From positions 1 through 36,170 of the forward strand of contig RECV01000199.1 of assembly GCA_007693845.1 (NCBI GenBank): a stretch of DNA of 36,170 nt. The letters are read 5' to 3'. Position numbers and translations under genes: made by a program. The notes beneath the pieces were generated by a model. It was given only the letters and a program-made list of their open reading frames with translations, ran no database searches and was not told the origin of the DNA. This document shows, piece after piece, positions 8,064 to 17,500 of the stretch. This DNA is from Phycisphaerales bacterium. Lineage in GTDB: Bacteria; Planctomycetota; Phycisphaerae; Phycisphaerales; SM1A02. Numbering within the stretch: the first letter of the stretch is position 1; the number at the start of each line of letters is the position of its first letter.

Positions 8064-9578
8064 TCAACGCGTGCCGCGGCCGATCGGGCTCAGGCGGTCT
8101 CCATCACGACGAAGTTGACGTCCGGGTCCTTCGCGATCAAACTCGCGAACGCCGATGATGGGTGCTCCGACGCGGTCGTAGAAGTCGCGCTGGGAGCGTT
8201 CACGTCGCCGCTCGACATCACGCCGCTGGCGGCGCTCCTGAATCTCGTGCAGTCCGGCCAGATCGATCCGAATCTTTCCGACCTGAGGCGGTACGTAGAA
8301 AACCTCCGTATCGTGTCCACTCAGCACTCGAGCGTACGTCTCATACCACAGCCGGCGAACGACGACTTCGGGATGATCCTCGAACGTGGCGAGCAAACCG
8401 CGGAATCGTCGCGCCTCGTTGCCGAGCGTTGACTCGACCTGCGACCGGTAGGCACGGGCATTCTCCAACGTTTCCGCGACACGACCCGAGTACGACCGGG
8501 TATCAAACTCTTCATGGATCGCGGCCAGTAACTCATCGGCGCGCTCTTGATCACCGGACCGCATGGCGTCTTCATACCGGTTGATGCTCTGCACGAGGTG
8601 TCGGTAGCTTTCCCCCGCCGCGCGGACAAGCCGCTCACCGGCGTCCCGGCGAGCCTGGTCGATCCGACGCTTCGCCTCCGTGCGCTGACTCTGCAGTTCG
8701 GTGAACGAGCGACGAACGGCAAGCGGGACGGACGTGTTCGGCACGTTGACCGACGCAAGCTGAATACCGCTGTCAATTTCATTCAGTGTGCGCTGAGCGT
8801 TGAGTTGGAGGCGTTCGCGGATATCTTCGGAGAGATCGACAAACTGCTCAATCGTTAGCGATGTGACCTCGTGGATCACCGCGCGTTGCAGAGCAAGTTG
8901 GACGATTCGGTCAGCATCCGACTCACGCACCTGGTTGAGAAACTCGACCGGATTACTGATCTGATACCGGGCGTTCATCTGCAAGTGCGCGATATCGCCC
9001 TCCGCGGTCAGAACGAAGCCGGTTTCATTCGGCCGCAGCGGCCGCCCAACGTCAGCTTGGGCCGTGGCCTCCTCAAGTGTGCCGGTGAAGCGAGGCCAGA
9101 AAGGTTCGCCGATCGCAGGATCGCGGTCGAAGCGAACCGTGCGGCTGTCCACATCGACGATGACGAAATCGCCGATCGGATAGGGCCATCGGCTGAAGTG
9201 CAGCCCAGGCGGCAACGCTTCCTGCCCCTGCACCGGGACGATCTTGCCCCAGCGCGTGAGTACGCCGCTCTGTCCTTCCTCGACGGTCTGAAAACCGGTC
9301 AGAATGAACAGTCCGATCAGGATGACGATCACGAACTGCAGAACGCGGAAGCTAAGCCGCAACGCGTCCGCAAGCGACTGATTCGCCGGATCCATCGCCA
9401 GGCGCAATTCGGCCTGCGATCCGACGGCCGCATCGACTTCAAACTGCGCCGACGCAGCGCGCCGCGGCGCTTCGACTTCCATCGGCTGTTCTTCGACCGG
9501 GACCTCTTCGTTGGCGTGCGAGGCGGACTCATCGTCCGGCCGTTCTTCGGGATGTTTCGGATCCATAGGATCAGCCAT
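8064..9578 (-). CDS. SPFH/HflK-like membrane protein (third SPFH gene of the operon)
   Basis: 504 aa. The N-terminal 75 residues are acidic and probably cytoplasmic. A single membrane segment (about 77-98, VLQFVIVILIGLFILTGF) leads straight into an SPFH (band 7) domain beginning TVEEGQSGVLTRWGKIV and PGLHFSRWPYPIGD. Further on come NARYQISNPVEFLNQV and a coiled-coil region rich in Gln/Arg/Glu (ELQSQRTEAKRRIDQARR), the HflK/HflC/stomatin plan. The C-terminal 60 residues are Arg-rich. Members form oligomeric rings or vaults in membranes and, in the case of HflKC, surround the FtsH protease. Only 3 nt separate it from the preceding gene. HflK-like is a family assignment, not proof of orthology. 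Confidence 0.87.
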   Translation of the reverse strand: MADPMDPKHPEERPDDESASHANEEVPVEEQPMEVEAPRRAASAQFEVDAAVGSQAELRLAMDPANQSLADALRLSFRVLQFVIVILIGLFILTGFQTVEEGQSGVLTRWGKIVPVQGQEALPPGLHFSRWPYPIGDFVIVDVDSRTVRFDRDPAIGEPFWPRFTGTLEEATAQADVGRPLRPNETGFVLTAEGDIAHLQMNARYQISNPVEFLNQVRESDADRIVQLALQRAVIHEVTSLTIEQFVDLSEDIRERLQLNAQRTLNEIDSGIQLASVNVPNTSVPLAVRRSFTELQSQRTEAKRRIDQARRDAGERLVRAAGESYRHLVQSINRYEDAMRSGDQERADELLAAIHEEFDTRSYSGRVAETLENARAYRSQVESTLGNEARRFRGLLATFEDHPEVVVRRLWYETYARVLSGHDTEVFYVPPQVGKIRIDLAGLHEIQERRQRRDVERRRERSQRDFYDRVGAPIIGVREFDREGPGRQLRRDGDRLSPIGRGTR

Positions 9579-9581
9579 GCG

Positions 9582-10634
9582 TTACTGCCCTTTCTCCGCA
9601 TCGGACTCGTCGTCCGATGATTCAGAGCCAATATCGTCCTTCTCGGAATCATCCTCGCCTTCGGGCGACTCACTACCGTTGTCACGCTGTCCGTTGGAAA
9701 TGACCTCGACGAGTTCAACCTCATCGCCGACACCCGGGATGCCGCGGGAATTGGTGGGCGTACTGAGTCGCATCAGATTCCACGGCTCGCGGTGGCCTTC
9801 GAGAATCAGCGTGGTGCGTTCGGAGAGCGATGCTTCAAGCGCATCGAGATAGACAAGGAACACCGCCAGATCTTCGTGCTGGGCCATCTCGCGAATGAAG
9901 ATCTCCGCCTCCCGGTTGCCGGTCGCGCGAATCTCTTCCGCCCGCTGGTTGGCGAAGGTAATAATGCGCTCGGCCATGGTGCGGCCCTCGGATTCGATCC
10001 GTTCGGCTTCGGCCTGGCCCTTGAACCGCTCCGCGTCGGCCAGCGTTTCGCGCGTCGCTTTCATGCGACCCAAGACAGCGGTGGTGACAGCGGAGGGCAG
10101 TTGCATGCGGCTGATGCCGACCGTGCGGGCAATGATGCCTTCATCACGCAGCGGTCGAAGTTCATCCAGAATCGCCTGCTCGGCTTCCTCCAGACGTCCT
10201 CCAGCGCCGATCAGTTCGTCGAACTGGTACTGGCTCAGACCGGCGTTGAGAGCCGTGATGAAGCGGTCCCGGATCGCCAAGGCTGCTCCTTCAAGCGACT
10301 GGTAGGACTTGTCGAAGCGCAACGGGCCGTCCGCGTCCGCATCAATCTGCCACAGCAGGTACGCGTCGACCACCAGTTGCTGACCGTCCGCCGTGGGAAT
10401 CGTCTCGAAGGGTGACTCCAACAACTGCAGGCGCGTGTCGTACTTGGTGATCTGATCGGCGAAGATCGGCAGCTTGAACTGGAGACCAGCATCACGAACA
10501 ATGCTGTCTTCCGTGCTCTGCCCGAAGGTCTTCTTGATCGCCACCTCGTGGAACGACACCGAGTACGTCGTGCTGAACAGAACGAACAACACGAGAAGAA
10601 AGATTCCGATTCCGATGACAAGTGACTTATTCAT
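9582..10634 (-). CDS. hflC: HflC-like SPFH protease-modulator protein
   Basis: 350 aa, close to the usual HflC length. An N-terminal membrane anchor (MNKSLVIGIGIFLLVLFVLF) precedes the SPFH domain. The domain runs through VSFHEVAIKKTFGQ, DAGLQFKLPIFADQITKYDTRLQ, VDAYLLWQI and the classic coiled-coil block AERFKGQAEAERIESEGRTMAERI. RATGNREAEIFIREM follows. The C-terminal 60 residues are an acidic Asp/Glu/Ser tail that E. coli HflC does not have. The start overlaps the stop of the 745-aa SPFH gene by 4 nt (ATGA), so translational coupling is likely. HflC normally pairs with HflK to regulate FtsH; no ftsH gene lies in the window. Confidence 0.88.
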   Translation of the reverse strand: MNKSLVIGIGIFLLVLFVLFSTTYSVSFHEVAIKKTFGQSTEDSIVRDAGLQFKLPIFADQITKYDTRLQLLESPFETIPTADGQQLVVDAYLLWQIDADADGPLRFDKSYQSLEGAALAIRDRFITALNAGLSQYQFDELIGAGGRLEEAEQAILDELRPLRDEGIIARTVGISRMQLPSAVTTAVLGRMKATRETLADAERFKGQAEAERIESEGRTMAERIITFANQRAEEIRATGNREAEIFIREMAQHEDLAVFLVYLDALEASLSERTTLILEGHREPWNLMRLSTPTNSRGIPGVGDEVELVEVISNGQRDNGSESPEGEDDSEKDDIGSESSDDESDAEKGQ

Positions 10635-12868
10635 TCGTTCCCGTCTCCCTCGCCAACGGCGAGACTGAAGTCAACAAGCGGACTGAGTTCCTTGAGTTCA
10701 AAGTCGATTTCCGCGCGTTCCGGATCAATGCCCACGAGGTATTTGCGCACGCCGCGAAGCGATTCGGAATACACGCGCATGATCTCGCGCTGCCGATACA
10801 ACCGGGGTGATGCGGAATACGCTCCGAAGAGACTGCGCACCCGCTCGGCCTGGGCGCGCTGCGTCATCATCTCATTCCAACGATTCGCTTCCGCCATTCG
10901 AATCGTCGTGCCAGCCAGACCGCTGCTTTCCAACAGAAGGGTTTCGATCGCCTGACGCTTTTCAACGACATCTTCATGCTGGGAGCCCAACTCGTCGCGC
11001 AACCGGTCATATTCATCCAGTTCCTGCATCACACGATGTCCGGTTTCGGGGTCCCCTACCAGCGTGGCGAGTTGTGTGACGACGCTGCGTTCAGCCTGCG
11101 CGACGTGTTCCAGGCGCGACTGCCGCCGGAAGGCCAGTTCATGGAACTCCGCGCCGACATCGCCTGAAGGTCGCAGCATGGGCATGTTGATCGCGAGCAC
11201 CTCCACCCCGGCATTGACCTCATCGAACGCGCGCTGCACCTGCTCTCGCAGGGTTCTCGCCAGATCACGCCGATTCTTTGAGAGCGCTTCGTCAAGCGAC
11301 AAGTCCGCCAGATGGTTTGAGATCTCCCGCAAGGCCAGATGCCGCAGAATGTCCTGGCGAATCGTGCGCTGGGTGCGGCGAGGCGAGACGGTCGGCACGT
11401 CCGGCGCGAACTTCAGATAGTCGAGCAGCCCCTGGCCGTCTTCGTCCGATCGAATCCGGTACTGCATGATGATTTCCGCATCGAGCAGCGAATAGACGCG
11501 CGTGACCTCTTCGAGATTCGCGCCCGCGGCCGTCGCACCCGGCATCGGAGAATCCGTGCCGCCTGTCCCGCCGATCAGATCAACAAAGTCATCCGCATCG
11601 ACGGGCTCAGTGCCGAGGCCTTCGAACTCGTCAAAATCTTCCAGTTCCTCGTCAAGTTCCATGGCACCGACCAGGAAGGGGCGGAACAGATCTTCGTGTC
11701 GGTGAGACCAGAGGTTCACGCCACGCGACCACTGGCGCAGGTCATCCGGCCGTGGTCGCCGCCCGGTGAGTTCCAGTTCCCGTACGCGTTCGACGTCATA
11801 GATTGCTGCCGTGTCCCGAGGCCAGGGCCACTTCCACATGACACCCGAGTTGTGCACTTCGCCCACGATCTCGCCGTGACGTAAGCGGATCGCCTGCTGG
11901 TGCGGTTCGACGACGACCATCGTGTTCAGCAGAACAACAACAACAACCCCGAGCAGCACGAGCCAGCCGATACTGCGGAGCAGAAGCTGGTACCCCCACG
12001 AACTGCTGATATCAAAGCCGAACTGATAGTTGACCGCCTCGTTGAGCGAACGGACAATCGAGTCCGGCGCAGCGAGCAGGCTGAGCAGTTTGGAGTCGTA
12101 CGCCGGCCGGGGCACTTCACCCGGAATGCGGGGACGATAGAGATTCAGAACAAAGTTCAGAACAATCTCAACGGCGATGACCAACATGTAGGCCGGGATG
12201 ATCCACCCGATGATGACCATGACGTCGTCGTTGCCGAAGATTCGGAAGCCCAATCCGACCGCAATGGCGAGGAGGACGAGGGCGTTGCCGACCATGTACC
12301 CCGCCCCACCGCGCAGATTCTGCCACGCCTCCTGCTTGGCCATGCCGGCGATGAATCGCGAGAAAATAAACGAGACCAGCGCGAAGGCAAGGCAGATGGC
12401 GATCCCCCAGCCGACCTGCTCGGTGAGTGCCAACGGCAGGAATTCCTCCAGATCCGCCGCGTCGATCCGCCCCATTCGGAAAATCATCGCCACCCCACCG
12501 ATGATCAATCCCGCAGCAATAGCGAGACTGACGATCGGCATCATCCACTTGTGCATGAGGCCGAGGCGTCGGGCGGCGACGCGCTGCTCATCCGAGGCGT
12601 CGAAGATCGAACTGGTGCCCTCCCGGGCCGCGGCAAGTTCATCCTCCTCCAGGGCCTCGAGTCTTTCCAACTTATGCTGCTGGAAAATGATGACCAGTGA
12701 GAGCCAGACCAGCAGCCCGAGCAGAACATAGACCGAGGCAAAGGTGAACGTGGTGTCCCCGGCCATGAGGCCGAAGAGCAGCAGCGTCAGCCCGAATGCC
12801 GCCTGCAACAACAGGCCGAATCCAGCGGCCTGGGTCCCGCGCTGATAAGCGAAATGGTCAATCCTCAT
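10631..12868 (-). CDS. hflK: Polytopic membrane protein fused to an HflK-like SPFH domain
   Basis: 745 aa, nearly twice a normal HflK. The first 320 residues hold seven predicted membrane segments (about 15-37, 42-62, 109-130, 152-172, 190-211, 216-242 and 296-317). The last one serves as the usual HflK anchor, because MVVVEPHQQAIRLRHGEIVG with PGLHW-like VMWKWPWP follows directly. The SPFH domain and its coiled coil (MQELDEYDRLRDELGSQHED) fill the rest. The segment between them and around 400-450 has an acidic/Gly-rich insert. It is the first gene of the six-gene minus-strand operon. The hflK symbol is a family-level name; the six extra membrane segments are the notable departure. Confidence 0.85.
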   Translation of the reverse strand: MRIDHFAYQRGTQAAGFGLLLQAAFGLTLLLFGLMAGDTTFTFASVYVLLGLLVWLSLVIIFQQHKLERLEALEEDELAAAREGTSSIFDASDEQRVAARRLGLMHKWMMPIVSLAIAAGLIIGGVAMIFRMGRIDAADLEEFLPLALTEQVGWGIAICLAFALVSFIFSRFIAGMAKQEAWQNLRGGAGYMVGNALVLLAIAVGLGFRIFGNDDVMVIIGWIIPAYMLVIAVEIVLNFVLNLYRPRIPGEVPRPAYDSKLLSLLAAPDSIVRSLNEAVNYQFGFDISSSWGYQLLLRSIGWLVLLGVVVVVLLNTMVVVEPHQQAIRLRHGEIVGEVHNSGVMWKWPWPRDTAAIYDVERVRELELTGRRPRPDDLRQWSRGVNLWSHRHEDLFRPFLVGAMELDEELEDFDEFEGLGTEPVDADDFVDLIGGTGGTDSPMPGATAAGANLEEVTRVYSLLDAEIIMQYRIRSDEDGQGLLDYLKFAPDVPTVSPRRTQRTIRQDILRHLALREISNHLADLSLDEALSKNRRDLARTLREQVQRAFDEVNAGVEVLAINMPMLRPSGDVGAEFHELAFRRQSRLEHVAQAERSVVTQLATLVGDPETGHRVMQELDEYDRLRDELGSQHEDVVEKRQAIETLLLESSGLAGTTIRMAEANRWNEMMTQRAQAERVRSLFGAYSASPRLYRQREIMRVYSESLRGVRKYLVGIDPERAEIDFELKELSPLVDFSLAVGEGDGNE

Positions 12869-13216
12869 GGTGAGGTTCCGTCTTCCTGTTCGTCATACCA
12901 AGGCGTAAGTCCGGTGCCGACGGGCATCGGACGTTCGAAAGCGGCGTATCGTATCGCGACCGGGGCGGTCCAGCGAATTCAGGGGACATGTTGAGACTCC
13001 CGCGAGAGTGAGAAGGGTTTTCTTTCACCTTCACCCGTGCCGGAGGCACAAATCCGCGCCGGCTGAGAGTTTCAGTCGAACGCGAACGAGGATCGATACG
13101 TATGATCATCCGATTCAGGTTCGATGAATCGGCAGAAATTCTCTTTCATCGGGTACGCTACCCGCTTGCTCCTCGTCCGAAGCCATTTCTCCAAGCGGCC
13201 CGCCTGAGACCCCTGC
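12869..13216. other. 348-bp divergent intergenic region
   Basis: This spacer separates the divergently transcribed SPFH/ABC operon and the second ABC-2 permease gene, so promoters for both must lie here. No convincing protein-coding frame is visible. It contains an 8-bp inverted repeat at 13110-13132, a second short hairpin CGGGTA-cgc-TACCCG at 13150-13164, and the 8-bp palindrome ATACGTAT at 13096-13103. I could not place sigma-70 boxes with any confidence. Confidence 0.5.
13110..13132. promoter_or_regulatory. Inverted repeat, candidate operator or leader hairpin
   Basis: CCGATTCA (13110-13117), a 7-nt loop GGTTCGA, and TGAATCGG (13125-13132) form a perfect 8-bp inverted repeat about 85 nt upstream of the permease start codon and about 240 nt upstream of the divergent SPFH operon. 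Such spacing fits either a dimeric regulator's operator or a stem-loop in the permease leader. No known regulator site is recognised. Confidence 0.35.
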
Positions 13217-14353
13217 ATGCTTGAACAGACGCTTGCCATCATCCGCAATACGTTCTTTGAGTCCATCCGACAGCCGATCATGCTTGTCGTGCTGGTGATT
13301 GCCACGATCGCGCTGATCCTGTGCAATCCGATCGCGGCCTTTACGATGGACGATGATCAGAAGATGTTGATTGACATGGGTCTGGCGACGGTCTTTCTCT
13401 GCTCGGCCCTGCTGGCGTCGTTCATCGCCACCAGCGTGCTGAACCGCGAGATTGAGAATCGAACCGCCCTGACGGTCGTCTCCAAACCGGTGACCCGGCC
13501 GATCTTCGTGATCGGCAAATTCCTCGGCGCCGCCGGGGCGATGCTGCTGGCGGCCATTTACATGGCACTCGTCTTCCTGCTGGTGGAGATGCACGGCGTG
13601 ATCCAGACCGTTCGCGACCCGATGCACACGCCCGTGCTTGTGTTCGGGATCAGCGCCGCGATCATCGGCTTTGTCGCCGCCACCTGGTGTAACTACTTCT
13701 ATAACAAGGTCTTCGCGAGCACCGTCGTCTGTTTCACCACCCCGCTGGTCGCTCTGGCGTATCTGTTGAGCATGATGTTTCGGCACGATTTCACCCCGCA
13801 GCCAATCTCGGTGGGGTTTGATTCCCAGCTCTGGTACGCCATCACGGTGATGCTCGTGGCCGTGTTGGTGCTGGTCGCCATCGCGATTGCCGCCTCGACC
13901 CGGTTCGGGCAGGTGATGACGATCTTCATCACGCTGGGCGCGTTTTTGCTCGGCCTGCTGTCGGACTATCTCTTCGGTCGCCGGCTGGCCGGTCTGCGGG
14001 AAACCTGGACCGATCGCGCCCGGGAACAAGGGCTGACCGAAACCGTGGAACGGGTGCGCACGATCCAACTCACCACGGGCGAGGTCAGTGAACCCGTCGT
14101 CGAGCAGGTCCACGTGGCGACGGTGCCTCTGACCCAGATGGCCGAGGGCATGGAAGTCCTGCTCTACGGCGTGCTGTGGATCTTCTACGCGATCATCCCC
14201 AACTTCCAGATCATGCTGCTGCTCGATGCCCTCACACAGGGCCACGTGATCCCGGGCAGTTATGTGGTCGGATCGATCTTCTACGGGCTGCTGTTCGTCA
14301 TCGTTGCCCTTTGCTTGGCAGTGATTCTCTTCCAGCGGCGCGAGGTCGGCTAG
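13217..14353 (+). CDS. ABC-2 type transporter permease, second
   Basis: 378 aa. The N-terminus MLEQTLAIIRNTFFESIRQPIMLVVLVIATIAL is typical of ABC-2 permeases, with the coupling-helix region REIENRTALTVVSKPVTRPIFVIGKFLG after the second membrane segment. The VSKPVTR element parallels VSKPLSR of the 696-aa permease. About six membrane segments and one soluble insert (RAREQGLTETVERVRTIQL) are visible. There is no adjacent ATPase on its own strand, so it may share the ATPase at 6805-8031 across the divergent promoter, or a distant one. ATG at 13217; no strong ribosome binding site is visible. Confidence 0.85.
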   Translation: MLEQTLAIIRNTFFESIRQPIMLVVLVIATIALILCNPIAAFTMDDDQKMLIDMGLATVFLCSALLASFIATSVLNREIENRTALTVVSKPVTRPIFVIGKFLGAAGAMLLAAIYMALVFLLVEMHGVIQTVRDPMHTPVLVFGISAAIIGFVAATWCNYFYNKVFASTVVCFTTPLVALAYLLSMMFRHDFTPQPISVGFDSQLWYAITVMLVAVLVLVAIAIAASTRFGQVMTIFITLGAFLLGLLSDYLFGRRLAGLRETWTDRAREQGLTETVERVRTIQLTTGEVSEPVVEQVHVATVPLTQMAEGMEVLLYGVLWIFYAIIPNFQIMLLLDALTQGHVIPGSYVVGSIFYGLLFVIVALCLAVILFQRREVG

Positions 14354-14413
14354 CCGGCCCCCTGCATCTTCTCTTGCGTTTGCATCATTACTCTGAAGAC
14401 ACCCGGGCGTGAG

Positions 14414-14427
14414 CGGCAAACTTGCCG
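14414..14427. terminator. Small hairpin downstream of permease gene
   Basis: CGGCA-AACT-TGCCG is a 5-bp stem with a 4-nt loop (also readable as 6 bp with 2 nt), 60 nt behind the permease stop codon. No T-run follows, so its role as terminator is only a positional guess. Confidence 0.25.
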
Positions 14428-14441
14428 GGGTGCGATTTACC

Positions 14442-14487
14442 GCGGCGGAAGCGTCACGGGATTCCGTGATTCGCCCGCTCCCGCCGC
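14442..14487 (+). promoter_or_regulatory. Large bipartite hairpin in the uvrA leader
   Basis: Outer arms GCGGCGG (14442-14448) and CCGCCGC (14481-14487) enclose an inner perfect stem TCACGG-GATT-CCGTGA (14454-14469). The structure ends 16 nt before the uvrA start codon. It could terminate transcription from the permease gene, or act in the uvrA leader by hiding the start region. No SOS (LexA) box could be identified here with confidence. Confidence 0.35.
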
Positions 14488-14503
14488 TATCATCCCTTCG
14501 ACC

Positions 14504-17500
14504 ATGAGCCGTCCGTCCGACTCCCACCACATCCGCGTCCGCGGCGCCCGCGAGCACAATCTGAAATCGCTCGATGTCGATCTCCCGCGCGATCAACTCG
14601 TCGTGATCACGGGCGTCTCGGGTTCGGGCAAGAGTTCGCTCGCCTTCGATACCATCTTCGCCGAGGGACAGCGGAAGTACATGGAGTCGCTCAGCGCGTA
14701 CGCGCGTCAGTTTCTCGATCAACTGCAGAAGCCCGATGTCGAGACCATTGAAGGCCTCCCCCCGACGATCGCGATTCAACAGCGCAGCGGCGGGCACAAC
14801 CCGCGCTCGACCGTCGCGACCACCACGGAGATCTATGACTACCTGCGCCTGCTCTTTGCCCGGTGCGGACAACCGACGTGTTGGCACGGAAGCGAGAGGC
14901 GCGAGGGGGTATGCGGGAAGCCCATCTCGGCTTCGAGCGCATCCCAGATCGTGGACACGCTGCTCAATGCGCCCGAAGGCACGCGGATGATGATCTGCGC
15001 GCCGGTCGTGCGCGGCAAGAAGGGCTACCACCGCGAAGTCATCGAGGGGCTGCAGAAGCAGGGCTTTGTCCGAGCGCGCGTGAACGGCGAGATCATCGAC
15101 ATCCGTGATGCGCTCAAGGAGGGCGGCGACAATCCGCTCAAGCTCGGCCGCTACGAAATGCACACCATCGAAGCGGTGGTGGATCGCATCGTCGTCAAGT
15201 CCGAAGCGCGGCAGCGCATCGCGGATTCCGTGGAAGCGGCGCTCAAACTTGCGGAAGGAACGTTGATCGCCCTCATCCAAACCGACGCCGGGACTGCCGA
15301 TCGCAGTGAGATAGGCCCGGATCGTTCCGGCGAGAAAACGCCCGCATCTTCCTCGCCTCGCTCGTCAGATGCGGCTTCGGGGCAGAATTGGATAGAGCAC
15401 CGGTTCAGTGAGAAGTTCGCCTGTCCGGATCATCCGGAGTGCTCGCTCGATGAATTGGAACCGCGATTGTTTTCGTTCAACTCGCCTTACGGCGCGTGCC
15501 CGAACTGCGATGGGCTTGGTCTGGTCAGCGAGTTCGATGAAGGCCTCATCGTGCCGGACACCTCGCTCAGTCTCGCGGAAGGCGCGATCGAGCCGTGGAA
15601 GAAAAACGGCAAGCGGATGAACATGTACTACGGTCGCGTCCTGCGCCGCTTCTGCGACGCGATGAATGTCGATCGGCACCAACCCTTCAGCAAGATGCGC
15701 AAAACCGCGAAGCGCGTGCTTCTGGAAGGCACGAACGACCGCGATGAGTCACGCTACGGCTTGAGCTTCGAGGGCGTCATCCCGAATCTGCACCGGCGGT
15801 ACGACAATTCCGAGAGCGACTTCGTGCGCGAGCGGCTGCGCCACTACATGACCAATGCCCCGTGCCCGACTTGCGAGAAGAAACGTCTGCGCATTGAAGC
15901 GCTGCACGTGCTGCTGAGCACCCGGCCGCAGAACGGTGACCGTGCGGCGTTTCGCGCATCAGACGGCTACTCGATCGCCGACATCACCAGCATGACGATC
16001 GATCAGGCGATCGGCTTCTTCGATTCGCTTGAACTATCCGAAGAACAGCAGCAGATCGCGGCCCCGATTCTGCGCGAGATCAACGCCCGACTCGGGTTCC
16101 TCGCATCGGTCGGGTTGAACTACCTCACGCTCAATCGCACCGCCTCCACGCTCTCCGGCGGGGAAGCGCAGCGCATCCGCCTCGCCACCCAGGTCGGCTC
16201 CGGGCTCGTCGGCACGTGTTACGTGCTGGATGAACCGACGATCGGCCTGCACCAGCGCGACAACGACCGGCTCATCAATACGCTCCGCAGTCTAACTGAC
16301 ATCGGTAACACGGTCCTCGTCGTCGAACACGATGAAGACATGATCCGTGCGGCAGACCACATTCTCGATATCGGCCCCGGTCCCGGAAAATGGGGCGGCA
16401 CCGTCGTCGCGCAGGGATCGCCCGAGGAAGTCATGGCCCATCCGCAATCGCTCACGGGTGACTATCTCGCCGGTCGGCGCTCCATCAAAGTGCCCGAAGA
16501 ACGACGCAAGCTGACCGAAGATCGCGCGATCGTTGTCAAGGGCGCGCGGGCCAACAACCTGCAATCGATTGATGTGACCTTTCCGCTCGGCGGGCTCATT
16601 TGCGTGACGGGCGTATCGGGTTCAGGCAAGTCCACGCTGGTCAATGAAATTCTGCTCAAAGCCGCGAAGAAGCAAGTCGTCGGTTCACGCATCACGCCCG
16701 GCGTGCATACGCGCGCGAACGGGCTCGGCCAGATTGATCGGGTGATAGAAGTCGACCAGTCCCCCATCGGTCGCACGCCGCGCTCCAACCCCGCAACGTA
16801 CACCGGCATCTTCGATGAGATCCGAAAGCTCTTCACCCACACGAAGGAAGCGAAAATCCGCGCGTACCAGCCCGGCCGATTCAGCTTCAACGTCAAGGGC
16901 GGCCGGTGCGAAGCGTGTCAGGGCCAGGGCGTGAAGAAGATCGAAATGCACTTCCTGCCCGATGTGTTCGTCACGTGTGAAGTGTGCAGGGGCGCGCGAT
17001 ACAACCGGGAAACACTCGAAGTCAAGTTCCGCGGCAAGACGGTCGCGGATGTGCTCGCCATGACCGTCGAGGAAGCGGTTGAATTCTTTGAAGCGCACCC
17101 GCGCGTGCTGCGTATGGCGCAATGTCTGCACGATGTCGGACTGGATTACCTTCAGCTCGGCCAGCCGTCGACGACGCTTTCCGGTGGCGAAGCGCAGCGG
17201 ATCAAACTCGCCAGCGAACTCGGCAATCAGGCGAGCGGGCATACGCTCTACGTGCTCGATGAACCGACCACGGGCCTGCACTTCGCGGATGTGGAGAAAC
17301 TGCTGAGCGTGCTCAACCGTCTGGCGGATCAGCGGCACACGCTCATCGTCATCGAGCACAATCTCGATGTGATCAAATGTGCCGACTGGATCGTCGACCT
17401 CGGGCCGGAGGGCGGCGATCGGGGCGGACAGGTGATCGCGGCCGGGACGCCCGAGAAAATCATGCGGGAAAAGGCGAGTCACACCGCGCGGTATCTCAAG

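Noticed and set aside
13115-15280. A 721-codon open frame on the minus strand opposite the second permease and uvrA
   Set aside because: It runs antisense to two well-supported genes, its product is a low-complexity His/Asp/Arg/Gln-rich string with no motifs, and the frame is explained by GC-rich codon bias of the real genes.
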